Positions 44,001-55,793 of a DNA stretch of 64,000 nucleotides are shown in pieces (the stretch's first letter is position 1; each line of letters begins with the position of its first letter). Both the position numbers and the translations under genes were made by a program. The stretch comes from Strigamia acuminata (lineage: Eukaryota > Arthropoda > Chilopoda > Geophilomorpha > Linotaeniidae), in the NCBI GenBank assembly GCA_949358305.1, contig OX442317.1, positions 1,116,001 through 1,180,000 of the forward strand, given 5' to 3'. The notes under the pieces were generated by a model. It was not told the DNA's origin, made no database searches, and worked only from the letters and a program-made list of their open reading frames with translations.

Positions 44001-47000
44001 CGTTCTGAACTGCCAGTTGTGGCTTGAATTTCAATAGTTAGTTCTCTGAGGTCCATCGGCGGAGTTTCGACATTGAGGTAGAGTTCGAGTGAGATCTATA
44101 ACCGAGGTTTGCGTTAGATTTAAAATGAGGTGCACAATGTGCACGAGTGAATTTACTTTGTCGTTTGGCGCCAGTGGATTGCCAATGTCGCAGATTAAGA
44201 AGTGGTGCGAGTCGGTCGAAGCGACGTCGTTGCAGAGAGTTGGTAGTCGCACAAATGAACTCCAACTTGGAACCGTCACGTTGAGCTCGCTCAGAAATGC
44301 TGCTTCGCCAGAGTTTGATACGGACACTTCGACCGTGATCGTTTTGTTGAGACCGGTCCACATTTCTGGATTTGTTATGCTGCGTCGTTGTGGATCAATT
44401 ACGGCTGCTTGAAGGTGCAGATCGGAATCGCAAAGTTCGTCGTCGCCGCATCCGTTTAAGAAGTTGACCTGGTGCGAAACTGAGGTTTTGCTTCTTGGAT
44501 TTAGGACGGGACAACTCGAACAAAAAGCATCTTTTTCTTGTTTGGGCAGTTGGAATTCGTAAAGAATTTCAATTGGTGTTAGGTAATCTCGGATTTTTGG
44601 CTAAAAATATGGAAAAAAGTTAAATCGTACAAGACATGTGGGAGAAATACCTTTAGAAATGCTTGGTGGGTGCTGCATATTTCGTGTCTTCCTTGCAACT
44701 TCTGTTGTTTAGTGATTACAGCATTTTCAACTCCGTTTACAAGGAAAAATCCACGTTCGGATTCTTTTTTAATGGTTGTGTCGAAGCTTAATTTAGTTAG
44801 AACTGAAATAGCATTTAAGTATTTAAGCATATAAATTTTAGAATGAAAAAAAGCATGACTTGCCATCTACAAAAGGCAATCTTCTTGGCGATTCGTATCT
44901 AATGCAAGTGGTGATATTGACACAGCCAACATTCTGGCCATTGAGTTTGCACGGCAAAGAGGTCATGCTGATTTTGGTTGGTGAAGTGTTGATCCAAGCA
45001 TGGAAAACCACTGATGGTAGAGTTCTGAGAGAGGGGGTATTGATTTATTGGTTTGGTAATTGGTATTGATGAGTGGATGAAAACTGACCTTAGAATCACA
45101 GCATGTCCAGATTCGTAACTCCCAATGGCAATATCTGGATAACTATTTCGATCGATGTCTTTTCCTTTGGCAATGCTTATCCCAAATCCTCTTAGGTTCG
45201 GATCGATTGTTTTGGCTACTAATTTCTACATGGAAAGGTATTGAAATGTGATTGTAGATTGTTTGGGAATTGCAGTTTCTTTTTACCTGAGCCAAGTCAA
45301 AGGTAATTCCTGCGTCAATGTCACCGTGGTAAATGTAAACGGCTCCGTGGCCGTCTTCGTATGGAGCACCGACTGCAAAATCTGTTTAAAAAATTAACAC
45401 ACAACTTTTAACCTTTGGAGGCATGAGGGTAAAATGTGCCGTTCTGGTGTAAGGCATTACGGATTTATGGACAATTTTCAGGTCAATTAGTTGAAGCGCC
45501 GTTTCGATTTTTGAAAGTTTGCAACTAATTTTATTGAGGGCGCTAGTTATGAATAGTGAAAAAATATATTTTTTTTTACCAACTAGTGGTTAGTTTAAAC
45601 ACTACTGGTAAATGCGAAAAGCTGTTAACTTAAGCGCTCTTTCTTAGGCAGCAAAGACAGCATAATAGTTTTGCTGGAGTTTTAAGGGGCAGAAAATTTG
45701 CATTTAGCATAATTAATTAAATTAAGGACCAATGACTTAAGATTTCACCTGAGTTAAGGTTCAGTATGATATAAACAAAATCACAAATTATCAGCAAAAA
45801 AATAGATAGGAAAAAAATTATTCAAGAAAGAGCTTGCCCATAAATCCGTACAGCCTTATGCCTCCAAGGGTTAAGGGTTGTTCAGATCATTTTCTGGCGT
45901 TACCTGGGAATCCATCCAAGTTAACGTCTCCAAGAGCTGCAATACTCGTTCCAAATCGCGCACCTTCAATCTTGGATCCGGGGAGTTCCAATGGATGCAT
46001 AAATCCATTCTGAAAATTGGAGAATGAGGCATGGCAGTGCAAGTCAGGTAATTTCACCTACTCCTTTTTTATTGATGAAAACATAAACTTTGCCTTCGTC
46101 TTTGGTGATGGCATAGAGAGGGGAACCAACTATTAGGTCATCATAGCCATCTTGGTTGAGGTCAATGGCACACAGAGCTGCACCAAAATATTCACCTAGC
46201 TTTGAAAGAAATGTTGATTAGCGTCCATTTTCTTTTAGAATTAATTCACTGTTTATGATACTTGTTTGCCTTCCCAAGTGAATTCAACTGTGTAGCGTGG
46301 TTTTGTTGGTTTCACCATGTATATCTGAAAAGCATACGGCAAAACGTCAATGAAGTCAATATTTTTATGTGTGGATCAATTGATTTACCTTTCCAAAGTA
46401 GCTGTACCTAGGTGCACCTACAACATAAGAAATTTCTAGCTTGGGGCCAAAAAATCGACCACTGGTCACTGAATATCCTAAATACATAAAATTTGTTTTT
46501 TTTTCTCGAGTTCTATCCGGTGCCCACACCACTGGTTTTGCCATTGGGTTGGAAATGTTGTTTATAGTAACTATTCTTCCTTCCCAACTAAATACACCTG
46601 GAGCTCCTAATAACAATTTGTTGTCTTCCTGAAAACAGATAATCAAGTTGTTGGATATAAATTGCATAGCGGGTTTTGGTAGGTTCACACTTGTGTTCAC
46701 ACTAGGGGCAACGCAATGCAAGGAAAAATTAGTCAAACGCAACGCAGAGTCTGTTCATACTGTAGGGCACGTGTGAATAGAGCTGAAACAATTGATGTTG
46801 CATCTGGCCAATCGGATGATTTCCATGAAACCTGGAATTGGATCTAGTTCTAGAATTAGTTCCAGAATCCGAAAATGGCGGCCTGTTTCCATGTGGCAAA
46901 GTCTTGCCAACCAGACGTGAATTGACAAGAGTTGGAGTCGATTTTGATTGGTTGTTCGCAAGACCTTTCCTTGCCTTGCGTCGCTTACTTTAACTTGGAG

Positions 47001-48224
47001 TTGAAGCAGGAATTGGCATCAACGTCAAGAATTTTTGGACGCAAGCAGCTTGCGTTGCGTCTAGTGTGAACTCAAGTTTGAACCTAGCTTTACGAATGCA
47101 GCTACTGTAGCACGTCTTACGGTGAAATGTGCGGAGATGCCAGCCATTCCAAAGGCATAGTTAGGGATTCCCCACCCAACAACTTGGTCCACTGTTGAAG
47201 TGTAGAAATGAGAGAAATGCTTGTTTATCTTAAATATGGAAACTCACTGTTTGATAACAATGGAATGTGTCTTCTGCCAGTGTTTGGTAGTAAGTCAGTA
47301 GAGATTGTGTAGCATAATCCGTTTGAATAGTAGTCTTGAATGTCATCTGTTGGGTTTTTTTTCCAACCTTGGTAAAATTGTTGATTTTTCCATCGGTGAG
47401 CACAAGTCTTGAAAGAAATTTTTTTTTTGCTTATCACTTGTTTTGCCTCTTTAATTGATGCTTACCACAACCGTGCCCTGAGAATTTTCGTCCACGCTCA
47501 CTCCGAGCCATTCGTTGTCTTTCAAGTCGTGATATCCCGATCTTTTTTCATTGCCTGTTGGGTCGAACAAATTTATTAATAATTTAATTTAAAAAAAAAA
47601 AGAAAAATTGGTTATGAATTGACCTGATGTGTCAAGTTGCACTTCATGGCATTCACCACTTCCATATGAACATTGAAACAGGGTGCCTGGACTCTTGAGT
47701 TTATTACCATTAGCAGATGATTGATTTGCTTTGGGTGCGCCGACTAACAACCTTGAATTTAAAAAAAAAATAAAAAAAAATTTTGGACGGTGTTTGTGAT
47801 ATTTTATGCGGCCAAAGGTTTAACCTACTCCGGCCAACAAATTTGAAACTCCGTCCAAATGAAATTTTTTTTTTTTTTTTAATTTTCATTCCTGTTGTCA
47901 GATTTTTATTATCACAGGAAGTAAATAAAATAAAAAAAATCTCACGTTATACAATACCTGCTTTTAAATGTCAACAAAGCGGTTTGTGTGTCCTTGAACT
48001 ATGTCAAGTTCAAGTTGAACTAAAAAAAAATTGCATTTTTGCCTTTGATTTTTTACTCACCAAACTCCTTGACGATTCGAATGGAACAGGACAGAAAATC
48101 CGAAATAAGTCTCAGCTGGTTTTGAAAAAATAATAGCGAAATTAGTGTCGATATTAAACAGATTGCCGACGTGCCAACACACAGCCGTCCAAACCGCCAG
48201 ACAGATTAACTTGTGGTTCATCAT
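41064..48224 (-). CDS. Integrin alpha chain 1
   Basis: Twenty-two exons: 48061-48224, 47624-47751, 47466-47554, 47248-47407, 47121-47191, 46389-46628, 46262-46324, 46062-46199, 45904-46009, 45287-45381, 45089-45225, 44864-45024, 44651-44802, 44157-44600, 43926-44095, 43183-43264, 43017-43124, 42782-42949, 42598-42717, 42428-42529, 42253-42372, 41064-41201; 1051 residues. A cell-adhesion receptor that pairs with a beta chain. The signal peptide starts [10 protein letters not shown] beta-propeller follows with FG-GAP repeats (LLVGAPKAN) and three calcium loops ([27 protein letters not shown], about residues 325-440). There is no inserted I domain. A furin-type site (KRRKR, about 874-878) would give heavy and light chains. 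The membrane helix is at about 983-1005 and the tail is AGFFQR. One intron uses a GC donor (44862-44863). No closest subtype is claimed. Confidence 0.92.
41202..42252. other. Long last intron of integrin gene 1
   Basis: 1051 bp, very AT-rich, no gene. aaaatacggta-type ends near 41455 and 41705 (gattaagag and ctcttaatcgag) suggest a small inverted-repeat insertion, not resolved further. Confidence 0.4.
43363..43850. mobile_element. TA-flanked MITE in an intron of integrin gene 1, 488 bp
   Basis: TA at 43361-43362 and 43851-43852. Terminal repeats GAGAGtTTGCGaGATGCATT and GAGAGaTTGCGgGATGCATT, followed by tttcccttA. Mariner-like by target site. No ORF. Confidence 0.85.
45412..45870. mobile_element. 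PiggyBac-like MITE in an intron of integrin gene 1, 459 bp
   Basis: TTAA at 45408-45411 and 45871-45874. Ends CCtTTGGAGGCATgAGGgT and CCCTTGGAGGCATaAGGcT (inverse), with acggatttatgg repeated further in at both sides. Non-coding. Confidence 0.85.
46680..47086. mobile_element. Inverted-repeat element in an intron of integrin gene 1
   Basis: Ends TAGGTTCAcACTTGtGTTCAC and TAGGTTCAaACTTGaGTTCAC (inverse), then actag and gcaacgcaa on both sides. About 407 bp. Superfamily not assigned. Confidence 0.75.
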
Positions 48225-48603
48225 ATTCACGGACCAACCGAGGGATTTCAACCCATCCAATACCTAATGAGTTAAAAAAAAAATAATTCCTTGAATCCCA
48301 CTAGTTACTTCCTGTTGAAACTGGGTAAGGCTTCCTCGACTCCCCACGCGGTGAGGTCACTGTTTGCCAGTACATGTGGAAAGTCCATTTAAACAAATGC
48401 ACGGCGCGCAGCCGCGCACGAGTGAGTGATTTAACACTAGTCATATTCATAACCACTTTTCAATGACTCACGGAAATTGGAGGAACGGTTGCCTTAATAG
48501 AGTGAAAACAAAACGAAAGGATGTGGATAGAGATTTTAAAACAGGATGTGCAATTTTAACTTGAGGGGAGAAAAATTGAGAAATTCGTGTTTTTCTTTTA
48601 GAT
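48225..48603. other. Short spacer between the two integrin genes
   Basis: Only 379 bp separate the stop of integrin gene 2 from the start codon of integrin gene 1. It must hold the promoter and 5' UTR of gene 1 and the end of gene 2. No TATA box is evident. No other gene. Confidence 0.5.
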
Positions 48604-51600
48604 TTATTCAGGTTCTAGTAAATTATTTTTTGAGTCGAATGTGTTCGGATTTTCGGGCATTTCAGCTGCATCTGTTTCTGTGTTGTCCGCTTGTTGCGCT
48701 CGTTTCAACGCATCTCTTTGTGAACGGTCGAAAAATCCAAGCTGGAACAACATTTTGTAATGTAATTCGAATGTGGGTTTGTGGTTGATTGATTGATTCC
48801 ACTGTACCTTGTAGAAGAGGGCAGCCAAGGCCAATAAGAGCAGAACACCCAATATGATACTGACCGGTATGACCCAAGGTGGCAGCTCTTGGGGTGATGT
48901 TCGACCGGTGTCAAAACTTGTGACAACCTGAGAAAAACAAATTGGTTTAGTCCAAGAATATTTTATTATACAGTACATTAAGTTTACGATTCAATCAATT
49001 CGTAGATTCTGAAAATAGTCACATGACTCAGCAAATTATTTGTTATTGCCACTTTAGATCGAGCTTGGCCGCCGCCATTTTGTTTTGTGTTTGCCAACAT
49101 CGCAAAAACTATCTTTGCTTGATTAGTGTTTTTGTAATTATGGTGTACGTACACATGATTGGTGGAACTGATGTCACGTGACAAATTCAAAGGTTGAAAA
49201 TTCCGAGGGGGTAGCCAATCGCAAAAATTGCGTAAGAGATTTTGAAATCCTTGAAGATTTCATGAGATTTTAAGGATTTTAAAATCCAAAATCTTTGCCT
49301 GTACGAGATTTCCAGCTCGATTTTGCTAGAATTTACAACAATTTGCAAGACAATTTATAAGATTTCCAGGATTTCCAGATTTTATGAGATTTGAAAGATT
49401 TCGAAGATTTCAGGGGTTTGCTTAAGATTTTAAGGATTTGCTAAGGATTTCAGGATTTCACAAGGATTTTTCAGAATTTTACGTGGGTTTCTTAAAATAT
49501 TTTGCTAGAATTTGCGACAATTTGCAAGAAAATTTATAAGATTTCCAGGATTTCTAGGATTTCCAGGATTTCTAGGATTTCCAGGATTTTATGAGATTTC
49601 CAAGATTCCATGAGATTTACAAGATTCCATGAGATTTCAAAGATTTCGTGAGATTTCAAGGATTTGGAAATCCAAAATCTTTGTCTGTACGAGATTTCAA
49701 ACATTGGCTACCCCCTCGAAAAATTGTTTGAATTGCGACTAATGAAACTCCTTATTGATGGTTTCTACCTTTGCTGAGTCGGGCTCATGGTTCGGGGGCT
49801 GAATATCCGATTTCGTGTTTAGAATTGTGACCTTTGCCTCTGTCGTGTAGTCAATTATGTCTTCAGGTAACTAGGAATGCGTAGAAACAACGGCTTAAGT
49901 TTTGTTCGAAATTGATCGACACCCGACTTACCTTTAAGTTTTCCAGGATTTTAACATCAAGCTGTAATTGTAATTGAATTTTGACACCATCGTTTGGTGC
50001 GAATTTCACAAGATCGCACTCAATTTTTCTGCATTTGGCTGTATCACAAAACTGAAAAGATGCGAAGAAATCAAAGCAAAAGTCGAAGGAAATTGCAATA
50101 GTTTCAACTCTATACCAATTGGCCATTTCTCGTCCTGCTTGCTGGATCTCTAGATGCGCGTTTTTTCCTCTTGACGGCGTCTGGTCCACTGATTAAGTCG
50201 TTATATTTAGATTTCCCGTCGGTCGTTAGGTGACTACTGCTGTCTGCACCTCGACATGCTGTGACACTTGCTGTGTGTGCACCGTCCCTCGTCTACAAGA
50301 CGTGTATAATCGCTAGTTAATCTGGGTGATGCTGAAAACATTCTCCAAATACCTGAATACTAATACTTTTGATAAATTTTACTGAACCATCTCTTGACAT
50401 TTCTGGCACGTCGATGCTGACTTGAACGTCTTCTATTGCAGATGGTCCAAGATTTACCACCTGTTTGAACGCACAAAATTAACTCCAAGTTGATCAATAT
50501 CGAGTATGGATTTTCTATTGACAGGGGAAAATGCTATTGCCACATTATTTTCCCCTGACAGTAGACGTTGCTACAAAATTACTTCATAGACATGAGTAAA
50601 AGGGAAGATGGAAGTTCCATTTTGCATTATATTTGTGTGGGTAACGTACTCATCTGCTGTTGACCTGCAAAGTTTAATCAAATTTTTGTTAAAATGTTAT
50701 CTTCAATATGGAAATTTGTTTTGTTACCCGTAAACTGTAATGTCAGCACTCATTGCAGTTGGAATTGTGAAAATTACGGTGTTGTCGTCAAGTAATTCCA
50801 CAGTCTCGTTACTACCGGTTGTAACTTTGAAGTCAATTCTTAGGTTTTCAGAGTCCGCTGGCAGTAACTCAATGTTGAGGGAAAGAAGTAGTGAAGTCTG
50901 GAAACAGAATACTTAATAACTATACTCTGGCTCATCGTAAGAGGGGGACCAGTTCCTATTGGCCGAGCCTGTTTTATAATAAAATGGTTTCCCAATTTAT
51001 AAAATACAGTTTTATGCTGTTTTTAGTTTAATACGACATGTCTGTTTAGTTTATTGATTGCTTTGCCTGGAAAGCACACAATTTTGAATTTTGCCAGTTC
51101 CCTAGGCAATCGATTGTAATGTCTGTACATCTATTGTATTTCTGGTATTTTGGCCTACTTTTATGTATACCTACACTAGTGAAATGGCTCGGCCAATAGG
51201 AACTGGTTCCCTTCTTAGAATGAGCCAGAGTATATGTGCGACCGCCCAAACAATGAGGTGGGTTCGGTTAATTCCTTATTTTATTTCCGGAAATTTACCT
51301 TGCCTGCTGCTTCCAGCAACGGATTGTCAATATCGCAGATTAAGGATCGCAGATTGAGTGACAGGCGATGGTCAATGCAGCTTGTTGCTGTTGGAAGGTT
51401 AACAAACTGAACCCAATGTGGCACGGTCACATTGAGTTCAGTGTTGTATGCTGCTTCTAAGCTGTTGGACACTGACACTTCGAACATGATTGTTCGGTTT
51501 GACCCGCTCCATATTTTTGGACTTGGAATGGGCATTCTGAGGATGAAATGGATTGTCGTGTCAGATGAAAATGTATGTGTTTATCTTGTTGATTTTATTT

Positions 51601-54600
51601 AACCTCTTTTGATCGACTACAACCGCTTGAAGATGTAGGTCCGAGTCGCAAACTCCATCGTCCCCACATCCGATTTGGTAGTAGACTTCGTGAAAAATTG
51701 ACTTTTCGCTTTTTGGACTGAGTACGGGACAAGTGGCGCAGAATTCTTCACTTTTCGGTGTGTTCAGTTTGAATTCGTATACAATCCCAATTGGTGTTAA
51801 ATAATTTTTGATTTTTTGCTGGTAAACGGGGAAAAAAGGATTATGATAATTAATTAAAAAATACATTACATTTGGAAATATTGTACCTTAAGAAATGCTC
51901 GATAAGTTGCGCATTGTTCATGTCTATTTCTTAATTTTTCCTGTTTGATCACGACTAGGCTTGCGATTGAATTATCATCGTGCAAGAATCCACGTTTTGA
52001 TTGAGAGTCCACGATTGTGTCGAAGTTTAATTGCGTCAACACTAGGAATAAACAAAATTTAGGAATGAACAGACCCAACGCCGCTTAACTCGTGTGTTCA
52101 GATGGGAATATGTGAGCAGTTTTTGTGTTTATTTAATTGTCTTAGATTTGACCAGTATATTCACCATTGACTTCATTCAAAACTCTTGGTGATTTGAAAC
52201 TGATGCAAGCGGTTATGTTCAGACATCCAAAGTTCTGGCCATTCAACCGACAAGGAAATGAGTTCATTGGTAATTTATTCGGTGATGTGGATATTGTTGA
52301 GTGCAAAACAACAGGTGGTTGTGACCTGGAAAAGGAATTTTTTTCGTTGGGTTTAACGCTGAGATTGGTTAATCCATGAACACTGACCTAAGGACGACTG
52401 CATTCCCAGACTCGTAACTCCCAACTGCAATATCTAAAATAGAATACACATTATACCTATGTAGCCTACTTCATTCTGTCTGATTGCAGGTTTTTACCTA
52501 GATAACTATTTCGGTCAATATCTTGTCCTTTAGCCACGCTCATCCCAAATCCTTTTAAAACTGGAGAGATTTTTTTCGCTTCTAATTTCTAGGTAAAAAG
52601 ACGCCGAAATCTAGTACTGGATTGTTTAGGAAACACAGTTTTTATTACTTGAGTTAAGTCGGTAGATATTCCAGTTTGACTGTCACCGAAGTAAACGTAA
52701 ACGACGCCATTTTCATCTTCGTACGGCGCTCCCACGGCAAAATCTAATAGAACAACACTTGCAACATGATGTGCACAATATGATTCGGAAACAAATGAAT
52801 ACCTGGGAAATTATCTAGGTTAATATCTCCAAGAGCTACAATTGTCGTCCCAAATCTCGCTCCAATGCTCTTGGAGCCGTCTAGTTGCGTTGGAGGATCC
52901 CAAAATCCTTTCTGAAGGAATTCAATGAAGTGTTGTTCTTTATTCAGTCAAATTTTGTCTACTTACTCCAAGTTTGTTCATGTAAACAGAAACTTTGCCT
53001 TCGTCTTTGACTATGGTATGCAGAGGGGATCCAACTATTAAATCGTCGTATCCATCTTGGTTCAAGTCAATTGCACACACGGCAGCTCCATAATATTCTC
53101 CAAACTTCAATAAATCAATTAAAAATATATAAATTATTGTTTATGAGCTAGTGGAAAATTTCTACCTGTTTTCCTTGCCAATTAAATTCAATTGTGTATG
53201 AAGGGTTCGTCGGTTTTACAATGTACACCTGCAGAGTGAGAAGAAATGTGAATGTGACGAGGAAAAGAGAGTTTGTTTTGAATTTACCTTTCCAAAATAC
53301 ATGTATCTGGGAGCACCAACAACGTACGATATTGTTGAAGTGTCGGCACTGAAACGACCGCTTGTAACCGAATATCCCAAGTACATGAAATTAGTTCCAT
53401 TGTCGTCTTTTCTGTCCGGCGCCCAAGCAACTGCTTTCAAGTCATTGTCCCTTAGGTTATTAATTGTAACCAGTTTACCTGGAATATAAGGAATGCTCAA
53501 GTGTAGTTTTAGTTATCGCACTCTGAAGATTGAGTACCTTCCCAACTGTACACGCCTGGTGCTCCCAATAACAACTTCCCGTCTTCCTGGATGTGAAATA
53601 AGTACAAGTTGGAGAAATTATACACTTGGCATGTTCATGCAAGCCGTGATCCGTGGGACAACTTTCTTACGGACCCCAGTCACACACAGAAAACCCGGAA
53701 ATGAATTAAACGAGTCTCAACTTACCACAAAATGAGAGGACATTCCAGCCATTCCGAAGCAATAGTCGGGGATTTCATTGGTCACTTGATGTGCTGTTGA
53801 AATTGATATATTTTTTTATTTTAAGGGACTTTTTTCGGTTGTCATTCAAAAGTGACTTACTTATTGAGGCGAGTGGTGTGTGTCTTTTTGCTGTGTTTGC
53901 TTTCAAGTCCACCGGAATTGAGTAACACACACCGTTCGAATAGTAGTCTTGGATCTTGTTGTAATCTCTGTTTTCTTTACTCTTCCACATTTGGTAATAT
54001 GCTTGGTTTTTCCATCGGGGTGCACAAGTCTACGACAAATGGAAATGTTTAGGAAATATACTCTTTCCACATTCAAGAGGAGCCCTGGAAGCTTGGCTCC
54101 CATTGGCCTAGTCTGATTACTCAGAACTGCAGTTGAACTACTGTTGTGAGGAAAAGTAGTTCCCTATGATTTTTAATCTTTTCCAGAATAATTTAAATAA
54201 TAATAATTATAATTATAATAATCATAGAAATAAAATATGTTTACTATTTTTGAAATAAAGTTTTATGTTGTTTTTAATTAAAATGCAATTTCCAAACAAT
54301 AGGAAATCGATTGCAATGTCTGTACTTCTATTTATATCTGTACGTCTGTATAATGCATTTCTGGTGTTTGGTTTTTTTTTCTGTATCAATACACAAGTGA
54401 AATGGCTCGGCCAATGGGAGCCAAGCTTCCAGGGCTCCTCTTGAATGTGGAAAGAGTATAAAGACAGAATCGATAACGGGAATCCATACCACAACCGTGA
54501 AATCGGAATTCTCGTCCAAGTTCATGCCAAGCCACTGATTCTGCTTTTGGTCGTATCTTTTGTCTGAATCAAGTTGAAATTTAAATTAAATGTTTCAACT

Positions 54601-55546
54601 AGAAACCTAAATATCACCTGATGTTTCAATCAGCACTTCATCGCAGAAGTTTTTATCGATATCTAACGAGCATTGGTACAGTGTACCTGGTTGGTGTGTT
54701 CCTCTAGAAAGTGACTGATTAGCTCGTGGAGCTCCTACAAGAAGTTGCCTACCGGAGAGGTTGAGAGAGCAACATTAGGTGCGTTCAGGATGTTTAAGAA
54801 AAATCGGCTTAAAATGTATTACGTTGATGACCTCGTTTTTATTTCAGGATGTGACAGTTTTTACGTCATATTTTACTTAAGATAGTTCATGTATTTTCAT
54901 GCCTGCTTGCTTAACTTTAAGCAAGAGGTTGTGACTTATTTTCCTTAACTTATCTTAACTATTTGAGCATGCTCGGTTGAACAATCATTCGTATCTCCAC
55001 TGTGCATAAACGTGCGCGTTATAAAAATTAATATTTCATTTAGGAGCATTCAATAAGTAGTCATTTATTTCATTTTTCATTTATTTTTATTAATTTAAGT
55101 TTTGCTAACCAATGATTAAAGTTTGCTTTAAATGAATAAAAATAAGTGAAATTAATGACTTATTGTTAATTGCTATTATTAATGCGTAGTTGTGCAAATT
55201 GGTCAATTGCTTCTAAAGAAAAGTTCAGGGAAATTAGTGGCATAATCCCCTTATTAAGAATTAAGCAAAATACGAGTTCAGTTTGATGAAAAAACGATCA
55301 TGTCCTAAAGTGAAAACGAGTTTATCAACTTAGAACATGTAAGCAAATTTGTAAAACGAATTTGATTGCACCTATTGGTATTTCTTACCATTTGTTATTT
55401 TGATTGTAATGGAGCAAAACACTGAATCCGAAATAAGTTTCACGTGGTTTGGAGCGAATTATTGGAAAGTGAGTATCTATGTTGAAGGGATATCCAAAGT
55501 CCCAACATATTAAATAATAAATTAAACAAACTAATTGAGGTTGCAT
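48604..55546 (-). CDS. Integrin alpha chain 2
   Basis: Twenty-five exons: 55389-55546, 54618-54748, 54490-54563, 53861-54029, 53726-53793, 53538-53586, 53288-53478, 53166-53228, 52967-53104, 52803-52911, 52649-52743, 52498-52588, 52388-52433, 52165-52325, 51887-52041, 51604-51818, 51299-51536, 50728-50897, 50583-50664, 50353-50460, 50116-50292, 49932-50051, 49769-49870, 48808-48927, 48604-48741; 1055 residues. The architecture matches chain 1: signal peptide MQPQLVCLI, beta-propeller (LLVGAPRAN) with calcium loops, no I domain, furin-type site KRKKR (about 878-882), membrane helix ending in LFYK, tail LGFFDR. Nearly every shared intron has the same phase as in chain 1. Three introns are extra here, at 52434-52497, 51537-51603 and 53479-53537. 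Clearly a tandem duplicate, well diverged. Confidence 0.92.
49204..49718. mobile_element. Inverted-repeat element built of gagatttc-type repeats
   Basis: 16-bp ends cgagggggtagccaat (49204-49219) and its exact complement (49703-49718). The interior is a degenerate array of aggatttcaagattt-type words. Intronic, non-coding, 515 bp. Confidence 0.8.
50921..51234. mobile_element. TATACTC-ended MITE, copy 2
   Basis: Ends TATACTCTGGCTCATcgtaag and its complement, then cctattggccgagcc inward. The internal core is caatcgattgtaatgtctg. Lies in an intron of integrin gene 2. Confidence 0.85.
54057..54460. mobile_element. TATACTC-ended MITE, copy 3
   Basis: The two ends match each other for about 50 bp (TATACTCTTTCCACATTCAA and so on to cccattggcc). 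These outer arms do not match copies 1, 2 or 4, although the core aatcgattgcaatgtctgta does. Intron of integrin gene 2. Confidence 0.85.
54749..55388. other. First intron of integrin gene 2
   Basis: 640 bp between exons 1 and 2. AT-rich, no gene; a few gaaaaataaatgaa-type words near 55060-55150 form weak inverted repeats. Confidence 0.45.
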
Positions 55547-55793
55547 CTCGAAACACCCGAGTAACCTACAGAATAAAAAAACTATTCCAAGTTGATAGAA
55601 AATGAGAGAAATGTAAACAATTCCGTGTAATTTTACTAAAAGTTCCTTTCCTTGTCAAATGGGAATGGTTTCCTGAATTCTCGCTAGCAGGATGTTTAAC
55701 TAAATCAGAAGGAAGTTTCATCAACAAAATTCTACTTTAATGGTTCAAGAAGAAAATGCAATGACAGTGGTTAGAATAATTGTACAAGTGAGT

